Shown piece by piece: positions 58,405-64,000 of a stretch of DNA of 64,000 nucleotides. Numbering within the stretch: the first letter of the stretch is position 1; each line of letters opens with the position of its first letter. Position numbers and translations under genes: made by a program. The notes beneath the pieces were generated by a model. The model was given only the letters and a program-made list of their open reading frames with translations. It did not search any database and was not told the DNA's origin. The stretch covers positions 1 to 64,000 of the forward strand of contig NZ_VORS01000011.1 in NCBI RefSeq assembly GCF_007997075.1. The letters run 5' to 3'. This stretch comes from Polaribacter sp. IC073. Its GTDB lineage: Bacteria > Bacteroidota > Bacteroidia > Flavobacteriales > Flavobacteriaceae.

Positions 58405-59637
58405 ATGAAATTAGTGTACAATTTTGTAGTGTTTTTAGCTGATTTGTTATTGCCAATAGTAGCTTTGTTCAGTAAAAAAATAAAACTTTTTATTGCAGGA
58501 AGAAATGAAACTTTCTCTAAAATATCCTCTTTAAAAAACGAAAAGGTAATTTGGTTTCATGCTGCCTCTTTAGGTGAATTTGAGCAAGCAAGACCAATTA
58601 TAGAGGAATTAAAAAGCAAGTATAAACAGCATAGAATTTTAGTAACTTTTTTTTCTCCTTCTGGTTATGAAGTTAGAAAGAACTATAATTTAGCAGATGT
58701 GGTTTGCTATTTGCCTTTAGATTCTAAATCGAATGCAAGAAAGTTTGTGGAAATTGTAAATCCAGAATTTGCTATTTTTGTAAAATATGAATTTTGGCCA
58801 AATCTTCTAAACGAGCTTAAAAAGAACGAAATTAAAACCATCTTAGTTTCAGGAATTTTAAGAAAAGAGCAGTTGTTCTTTAAAAGTTATGGCGGCTTTA
58901 TGAGAAAGTCTTTAGAGGCTTTTCATCACTTTTTTGTGCAAGATAATACCTCTAAAGAGTTGTTAGATTCTATCAGTTTTAAAAATGTAACAGTTGCAGG
59001 AGATACTAGATTCGATAGAGTTTTAGAAATTTTAGAACAAGACAATTCGCTAGATTTTATTAATGAATTTAAAGATAATAGATACACTATTGTTGCAGGA
59101 AGTACTTGGAAAGAAGATGAAGAATTATTAGTTCAGTATATCAATAATAAGGCAACAGAAGATGAGAAATTTATTATTGCACCGCACAATATTAAAAAGG
59201 ATGCGATTTTAGAGTTGCAAAAAACCATCAATAAAAAAACAGTTTTATTTTCAGAAAAAGAAGGTAAACAATTATCAGAAAAGCAAGTTTTTATTATTGA
59301 TACCATTGGTATTCTTACTAAAATTTACGCGGTAGCAGATATTGCTTATGTTGGTGGAGGTTTAAAAACCGGTTTGCATAATATTTTAGAACCAGCAACT
59401 TTCGGAATTCCGGTAGTTATTGGGCATACATACGACAAATTTAAAGAAGCTGTAGATCTCGTTAAAATAGGTGGTTGTATTTCAATAAGAAACCAAGAGG
59501 AATTTAACGACAGTTTTATTAGTTTAAAAGAAGATGTAAGTTTTAGAAACTTAACCGGAATCATCAATAAAAAATACATTGAAGATCATTTAGGAGCAAC
59601 AAATTTAATAATGAATTATTTAAAAGATAAAATTTAA
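58405..59637 (+). CDS. waaA: 3-deoxy-D-manno-octulosonic acid (Kdo) transferase
   Basis: 410 residues, a GT30 enzyme that adds Kdo to lipid A precursor at the inner membrane. An N-terminal membrane anchor (residues 5-22) is followed by FHAASLGEFEQARP, where the Glu pair at 58/60 lies in the expected catalytic region, then CYLPLDS, KYEFWPN, and in the C-terminal half GSTWKEDEELL, APHN, and VGGGLKTGLHNILEPATFGIPV-type sugar-nucleotide binding residues. It shows that this organism makes Kdo-containing lipopolysaccharide or lipooligosaccharide. Transcribed alone after the rpmA terminator. Confidence 0.94.
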   Translation: MKLVYNFVVFLADLLLPIVALFSKKIKLFIAGRNETFSKISSLKNEKVIWFHAASLGEFEQARPIIEELKSKYKQHRILVTFFSPSGYEVRKNYNLADVVCYLPLDSKSNARKFVEIVNPEFAIFVKYEFWPNLLNELKKNEIKTILVSGILRKEQLFFKSYGGFMRKSLEAFHHFFVQDNTSKELLDSISFKNVTVAGDTRFDRVLEILEQDNSLDFINEFKDNRYTIVAGSTWKEDEELLVQYINNKATEDEKFIIAPHNIKKDAILELQKTINKKTVLFSEKEGKQLSEKQVFIIDTIGILTKIYAVADIAYVGGGLKTGLHNILEPATFGIPVVIGHTYDKFKEAVDLVKIGGCISIRNQEEFNDSFISLKEDVSFRNLTGIINKKYIEDHLGATNLIMNYLKDKI

Positions 59638-59702
59638 ATTAATGTCAGTTGGTGTGATTTTGATTTTCTTCAAAATTGTATCGAGAACAAATTAAAGAAA
59701 GT

Positions 59703-60260
59703 ATGGATTTTATATTACAACCTTGGCCGTGGTACATTGGCGGCCCATTAATAGCAATTTCGTTGTTATTGTATTTTTACTTCGGAAAGAATTTTGGAGC
59801 ATCTACAAACTTCGATACGTTGTGTACAATGGCTGGCGCAGGAAAAGTGTCAGATTATTTTAAGAAAGATTGGAAAGAACGTGATTTTGCTTTGCTATTT
59901 GTAGTTGGGTTAATTATTGGCGGTTTTATTTCTGCGTGGTATTTAATTCCGAATCCGGCCATCGATTTGAATCCAACAACGGTTAAAGAATTAACAGATT
60001 TAGGCTTTTTAAATGTTGGAAATCAATATTTCCCTGACGAAATTTTTGGAGAAGAAGCATTTTCTTCAATCAAAGGATTTTTAATTTTAATAGTATCAGG
60101 AATTTTAATAGGTTTTGGAACGCGTTATGCCGGTGGTTGTACTTCCGGACACGCAATTACAGGTTTAAGTAGTTTACAATTCCCTTCTTTATTGGCGGTA
60201 ATTGGTTTTTTTATTGGAGGAATAATTGCTACTTGGTTTATAATTCCAATGCTGTTTTAA
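59703..60260 (+). CDS. YeeE/YedE-family membrane protein, first half
   Basis: 185 residues from the ATG at 59703; an upstream TTG start at 59676 would add nine residues without clear purpose. Four to five membrane segments carry the family motif RYAGGCTSGHAITG near the C-terminus, whose cysteine is the type used to hand on thiosulfate-sulfur in YeeE transporters, and NFGASTNFDTLC in the first half. The next gene encodes the complementary half, so together they equal one full YeeE/YedE transporter for thiosulfate or sulfane sulfur across the inner membrane. Confidence 0.9.
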   Translation: MDFILQPWPWYIGGPLIAISLLLYFYFGKNFGASTNFDTLCTMAGAGKVSDYFKKDWKERDFALLFVVGLIIGGFISAWYLIPNPAIDLNPTTVKELTDLGFLNVGNQYFPDEIFGEEAFSSIKGFLILIVSGILIGFGTRYAGGCTSGHAITGLSSLQFPSLLAVIGFFIGGIIATWFIIPMLF

Positions 60261-60288
60261 GTCAACGATAAATAATTGATAAAAAAAA

Positions 60289-60312
60289 TGTCACACTAAG
60301 CTTGTCGAAGTG
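60289..60312 (+). repeat. 24-bp dispersed repeat, copy 2
   Basis: TGTCACACTAAGCTTGTCGA plus AGTG; two mismatches to the copy at 53624-53647. It lies in the 68-bp gap between the two YeeE/YedE halves. Confidence 0.75.
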
Positions 60313-60328
60313 TAAATAAAATATATAA

Positions 60329-60742
60329 ATGAAAAACATTAGATTTTTAATATTAGGAATTTTTTTCGCAATTGTATTAAGTAAAACGCAAGCCATTTCT
60401 TGGTATCGCTTTTATGAGATGTTTAAGTTTCAGTCTTTTCATATGTTCGGAATTATTGGAGGTGCAGTTGTAATTTCTGCAGTATTTATGCAATTGTTTA
60501 AAAGTGGGAAAATAAAAGATATCAATGGAAATAAAATTGCGCCAACGCCAAAGAAAAAAGGTTTTATAAGTACCCTTTTAGGAGGTACTTTTTTTGGTTT
60601 AGGTTGGGGAATTTCTGGCGCTTGTGCGGCACCCATTTTTGTAATTCTTGGGTTTAAATTAATTCCTGCTTTAATTTTATTGTTTGGCGCACTTTTAGGC
60701 GCATTTATTTACGGACTATTAAGTAAAAAATTACCAAATTAA
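60329..60742 (+). CDS. YeeE/YedE-family membrane protein, second half
   Basis: 137 residues with about four membrane segments and the conserved cysteine in GWGISGACAAP. It corresponds to the other half of a split sulfur transporter. Its stop codon is directly followed by the moaA start with no gap, so the two are cotranscribed. The coupling to molybdenum cofactor synthesis suggests that imported sulfur may serve the molybdopterin dithiolene; this is inference. Confidence 0.9.
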   Translation: MKNIRFLILGIFFAIVLSKTQAISWYRFYEMFKFQSFHMFGIIGGAVVISAVFMQLFKSGKIKDINGNKIAPTPKKKGFISTLLGGTFFGLGWGISGACAAPIFVILGFKLIPALILLFGALLGAFIYGLLSKKLPN

Positions 60743-61735
60743 ATGAGCAAATTAAAAGACAATTTTGGACGACAAATGGAATATGTACGATTGGCAGTTA
60801 CCGACCGTTGTAACTTGCGTTGCCAATATTGTATGCCTGCTCAAGGAATAGAAATTGTTCCGAGACAAGAATTACTCACCTTTAAAGAAATGTACCGTCT
60901 AATTCGTGTATTAACAGAATTGGGCGTTACTAAAGTTCGTTTAACTGGTGGCGAACCTTTTGTGCGAAAAGATTTTGTTGGTTTTTTAGAAATGTTATCT
61001 TATAATGATTTATTAGAAGCCATTAATATTACCACAAACGGTGCAATGATTTCTAAGCATATTTCTAGAATAGAACAATTAGAAAAAGTAAAACATATCA
61101 ATTTAAGTATCGATAGTTTACAACGAGAAAAATTTGCTAAAATTACAAGAAGAGACGTTTTTCCGGAGGTTTATGAAACGTTTGAATTGTTAGAGAAAAG
61201 TACTTTAAATTTAAAATTGAATGTTGTAGTACAATCTGGTTTTAATACCGATGAGATTGTCGATTTTGTAAGGTTGACAAAAGATAAAAATGTTGCGGTT
61301 CGTTTTATTGAAGAAATGCCTTTTAACGGAAAAGGACAGCGTGAAATGGAAGAAAACTGGACGTTTAAGAAGATTTTAAATGAAGTGAAAACTGAGTTTG
61401 ATGTCAAAGAAATTCAATCTGAAAAATCATCAACTTCTAGAAACTATGCAATTGACAATCATTTAGGAACCTTTGGGATAATTCCTGCTTTTACAAGAAC
61501 GATCTGTAACGATTGTAATAGAATTAGAATTACATCAACAGGAACTTTTAAAAACTGTTTGTTTGATGATGGTGTTTTTAATTTACGAGATTTTATAAGA
61601 GAAGGAGCATCTAATGACGATTTAAAAGAACTCTTTTTAGGTTTGGTAAAAGACAAGCCAGAAAATGGTTTTATAGCAGAAGCTAATCGAAAAGATGGTG
61701 GTGCTTCAGAAAGTATGAGTACAATTGGAGGGTAA
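60743..61735 (+). CDS. moaA: GTP 3',8-cyclase MoaA
   Basis: 330 residues, a radical SAM enzyme that starts molybdenum cofactor synthesis from GTP. The first 4Fe-4S site is CNLRCQYC (Cys23, 27, 30), followed by TGGEP, and the second cluster is formed by CNDC plus a later cysteine (GTFKNCLF). The C-terminal GG of STIGG is the tail needed for activity. It starts one base after the stop of the split YeeE/YedE second half. moaC, moaE and moaD are not in the window. Confidence 0.96.
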   Translation: MSKLKDNFGRQMEYVRLAVTDRCNLRCQYCMPAQGIEIVPRQELLTFKEMYRLIRVLTELGVTKVRLTGGEPFVRKDFVGFLEMLSYNDLLEAINITTNGAMISKHISRIEQLEKVKHINLSIDSLQREKFAKITRRDVFPEVYETFELLEKSTLNLKLNVVVQSGFNTDEIVDFVRLTKDKNVAVRFIEEMPFNGKGQREMEENWTFKKILNEVKTEFDVKEIQSEKSSTSRNYAIDNHLGTFGIIPAFTRTICNDCNRIRITSTGTFKNCLFDDGVFNLRDFIREGASNDDLKELFLGLVKDKPENGFIAEANRKDGGASESMSTIGG

Positions 61736-61809
61736 AAGAGTGTATACTTGTACAGTTCAACTAGATTGTTGTTCAGTCTTGTTATTCTTGCGTGGGCAGG
61801 AATTTAAAA

Positions 61810-62349
61810 ATGAAAAAGATAGAAATGAAAGAAAACTTTAAAATTAAATTAACTTGTAAGCAAAGCCTTGTTGCTATGTTTGTTTTGGCATTTTTCTACT
61901 CAGCAGTTTTATATCTCGCAGGAACGAATCAAAGTGTGAAAATAATTATTATCCAAGGTGCTCTTTACGGAGTTTTATTTATTTTAATATTTCCTTGGAC
62001 AATGAATAAGTTAATAGGTAAACGTCTAAATACGATTGTGCCTAAAATTCTGTCAGGAGAGCAAATTTTAGAAGAGTTTTCTGGTAGTTTATTTAGAGGT
62101 TTAGAAGCTGTTGGAGGTAAGGTGTTTTTAACAAATTATCAAATAATTTTTCAAAGTCATTCTTTAAATATTAAGAAAGGTCAAACAAATATTAACTATT
62201 CAGAAATAGAGAGCGTTGAAAAAAGAAAAACAATGAAGATTGTTAACAATGGAATAAAAATAACGACAAAAGAAGGTGAAGAGTATTGTTTTGTAGTAAA
62301 TAATAGAGAAGTTCAAATTCAAAAAATAAAGGATAAACTAACTGTATGA
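61810..62349 (+). CDS. Two-segment membrane protein with GRAM/PH-like domain
   Basis: 179 residues from the ATG at 61810 (a GTG at 61792 is possible). Two membrane segments (about 20-45 and 50-67) precede a soluble domain of beta strands and one helix: KILSGEQILEEFSGSLF, KVFLTNYQIIFQSHSL, then NYSEIESVEKRK and GIKITTKEGEEYCFVV. This pattern is that of GRAM/PH-like lipid- or protein-binding folds. The end overlaps the moeA start by ATGA, so it is translationally coupled to moeA. A role in cofactor synthesis is not established. Confidence 0.72.
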   Translation: MKKIEMKENFKIKLTCKQSLVAMFVLAFFYSAVLYLAGTNQSVKIIIIQGALYGVLFILIFPWTMNKLIGKRLNTIVPKILSGEQILEEFSGSLFRGLEAVGGKVFLTNYQIIFQSHSLNIKKGQTNINYSEIESVEKRKTMKIVNNGIKITTKEGEEYCFVVNNREVQIQKIKDKLTV

Positions 62350-63584
62350 TTTCAGTAAAAGAAGCTTTGCAAATAGTTTTAAACTCAATTCAAAATTTTG
62401 GAATTGAAGAAATTCCGTTTATGAAATCTGTAGGTAGAATTTTAAAAGAAGAAATTAGAGCAGATAGAGATTTCCCGCCATTTAATAGGGTTTCTATGGA
62501 CGGGATTGCAATTGACTACACTTTATTTGAAAGCGGACAAAGAGCTTTTAAAATTGAAGGAATTCAGGCAGCAGGAAGTGAGCAATTGACGCTTAAAAAC
62601 CCTAAAAATTGTATTGAAGTAATGACAGGAGCTGTTTTGCCAAACAAAGCGAATACAGTTATTCGTTATGAAGATGTAGAAACGAACAATGGTTATGCAA
62701 AAATAATAACTGAAGGTATTTTCGAGGCCCAAAATATTCATTCTAAAGGAAAAGACGGAAGAAGTGGTGATTTATTAATTGAAGAAAACACACGAATTTC
62801 AGCAGCAGAAATAGGGGTTTTGGCAACTGTAGGAAAAACGTTTGTAAAAGTAGTAAAACAACCCAAAGTAATGATTGTTTCTACTGGTGATGAATTGGTT
62901 GGGGTTCATGAAATCCCTTTATACCATCAGATAAGAAGAAGCAATGTTTTTACGTTGGTTTCGTTATTAGAAAGATTAAACATTCCTTCTGAAACAGCTC
63001 ATATTACAGATGATAAATCAGTATTAAAAGCTAAAATTAAAGTGTATCTACAAGAGTACGATGTATTGCTTTTTAGTGGAGCAGTTAGCAAAGGAAAATA
63101 CGATTTCTTACCAGAAATTTTTGATGAATTAGGGGTGGAAAAATTATTTCATAAAGTTGCACAAAGACCAGGGAAACCTTTTTGGTTTGGGCAAAAAACC
63201 TTTATAAGTACAGGCGATACGAATTCAGAGACAGTTGATAAACCTCAAAAAAAGACAATTGTGTTCGGGTTTCCAGGAAACCCAATTTCTACTTTTGTAA
63301 ATTGTTTGGTGTATTTTTATCCTTGGTATTACAAATCAGTTGGATTAGAAACTGAAGAAGAAACTGCAATTTTAAATGCAGATGTATCTTTTAAACCGAA
63401 TTTAGAATATTTTTTACAGGTAAAATTAGAAAATAAAAACGGAAAATTAATAGCAACTCCAATTACAGGAAATGGATCTGGAGATTTAGCAAGTTTGGTA
63501 AATGCAGATGCGTTTATTCAATTACCAAATGATAAAATAGAGTTTAAAAGTGGAGAGATTTTTACTATAATTCGCTATCGCTAA
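62346..63584 (+). CDS. moeA: Molybdopterin molybdenumtransferase MoeA
   Basis: 412 residues. It inserts molybdate into adenylated molybdopterin in the cytoplasm. Motifs in order: DFPPFNRVSMDGIAID near 41-56, VMTGAVLP near 95-102, EDVET, SKGKDGRSGD, VSTGDELV near 178-185, LFSGAVSKGKYDF, RPGKPFWFG and GFPGNPISTFVN. The SGAVSKG site stands where many MoeA proteins have SGGVSMG, a mild change. It is coupled to the upstream GRAM-like gene by an ATGA overlap and forms a Moco unit with moaA. Confidence 0.95.
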   Translation: MISVKEALQIVLNSIQNFGIEEIPFMKSVGRILKEEIRADRDFPPFNRVSMDGIAIDYTLFESGQRAFKIEGIQAAGSEQLTLKNPKNCIEVMTGAVLPNKANTVIRYEDVETNNGYAKIITEGIFEAQNIHSKGKDGRSGDLLIEENTRISAAEIGVLATVGKTFVKVVKQPKVMIVSTGDELVGVHEIPLYHQIRRSNVFTLVSLLERLNIPSETAHITDDKSVLKAKIKVYLQEYDVLLFSGAVSKGKYDFLPEIFDELGVEKLFHKVAQRPGKPFWFGQKTFISTGDTNSETVDKPQKKTIVFGFPGNPISTFVNCLVYFYPWYYKSVGLETEEETAILNADVSFKPNLEYFLQVKLENKNGKLIATPITGNGSGDLASLVNADAFIQLPNDKIEFKSGEIFTIIRYR

Positions 63585-63632
63585 TTATAGTTATAAATGT
63601 TTAGGTTTGAGTTTTAAGTTTAAAATACAGCT

Positions 63633-63989
63633 ATGAAAGAAAGTATTGTTCAGAAAAAGAGTTTTAAATTTTCATTAAAAATCATTTCTCTTTATAAAAA
63701 ATTACAACGAGAAAAAGAATTTGTAATTTCAAATCAAACTTTGAGAAGTGGGACTTCAATTGGTGCAAACATAGAGGAAGCTTTAGCAGGACAAAGTAAG
63801 AGAAATTTTACTGCAAAAATGTCTATTTCTTCAAAAGAAGCAAGAGAAACTAAATATTGGTTACGTTTACTAAAAGAAAGTGAGTTAACAAATTTAGAAG
63901 TAGATTCTTTAATTTTAGATATTCATGAATTAATTAGAATTTTAACTTCTATTGTTAAAACTTCTCAAAGCAATCTAACTAAAAACTAA
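63633..63989 (+). CDS. Four-helix bundle protein (23S rRNA intervening-sequence protein family)
   Basis: 118 residues, all helical, with the family motifs SNQTLRSGTSIGANIEEA, AGQSKRNFTAKMSISSKEA and RETKYWLRLLKES. Such proteins are found free-standing across Bacteroidota and some within rRNA intervening sequences; their role is unknown. The gene follows moeA by 48 bp; the last 11 bases of the window after it show nothing. Confidence 0.9.
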   Translation: MKESIVQKKSFKFSLKIISLYKKLQREKEFVISNQTLRSGTSIGANIEEALAGQSKRNFTAKMSISSKEARETKYWLRLLKESELTNLEVDSLILDIHELIRILTSIVKTSQSNLTKN

Positions 63990-64000
63990 ACATTTAAAAC

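Noticed and set aside
63633..63989. Four-helix bundle protein as an rRNA intervening-sequence remnant
   Set aside because: No rRNA sequence flanks it; it is a free-standing copy as often found in this phylum.

Overview
The window comes from a low-GC marine-type member of the Bacteroidota, most likely a Flavobacteriaceae near Polaribacter or Tenacibaculum (an inference from gene content; no rRNA is present). The supporting signs are type IX secretion (T9SS) sorting domains of types A and B, a PorP/SprF protein, a TonB-dependent receptor with a carboxypeptidase-like regulatory domain, an acidic lipoprotein export signal, M16 peptidase pairs, weak Shine-Dalgarno signals, and promoters of the flavobacterial TTG-N19-TAnnTTTG form.

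Layout. 1-26.5 kb: the 3' part of one enormous repetitive cell-surface adhesin (at least 7866 codons, 5' end outside the window) ending in a type B T9SS sorting domain, followed by a PorP/SprF protein and a TPR/PD40/OmpA (PorE-like) protein; together they look like a dedicated SprB/SprF-type secretion and anchoring unit. 26.6-32.6 kb: ileS, a zinc-ligand-poor DksA/TraR protein, a secreted hypothetical protein, lspA and a DUF4230 protein. 32.7-39.1 kb (minus strand): a 58-residue membrane peptide, a T9SS type A secreted protein, a NarL-type two-component pair, a decayed duplicate of a polytopic membrane protein, its intact copy and a small unknown protein. A fragment of a second DUF4230 gene lies in the 504-bp gap upstream of the secreted protein. 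39.3-43.3 kb: uvrC and a patatin/beta-barrel protein overlapping by ATGA. 43.3-52.1 kb: a probable phosphorus-acquisition island made of a Pit transporter with a PhoU-like tail, a phosphate-selective-type porin, a divergent TonB receptor, and a lipoprotein built from two 322-residue beta-helix repeats; Pho-box-like repeats (7-bp elements with 4-bp spacers) precede three of these genes. 52.1-57.3 kb: a heavy-metal-associated (HMA-domain) lipoprotein, an EamA exporter and an M16 peptidase pair (active plus inactive). 57.5-59.6 kb: rplU-rpmA and waaA. 59.7-63.6 kb: a split YeeE/YedE pair, moaA, a GRAM-like membrane protein and moeA, linking sulfur import to molybdenum cofactor synthesis. The window ends with a four-helix-bundle protein.

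Most striking points: (1) the adhesin has exact-length arrays (11 x 327 bp read as 654-bp dimers, 5 x 663 bp, 9 x 375 bp) and an aberrant domain doublet recurring at almost equal 5.58-kb intervals; (2) the putative Pho regulon contains a TonB receptor/beta-helix lipoprotein pair whose substrate is not obvious; (3) IleRS carries the swapped GXHH form of the class I HIGH motif; (4) two decayed duplicates were found by hand; (5) a possible small RNA lies between the porin and the receptor. No tRNA, rRNA, CRISPR array, intact insertion sequence or prophage was seen.
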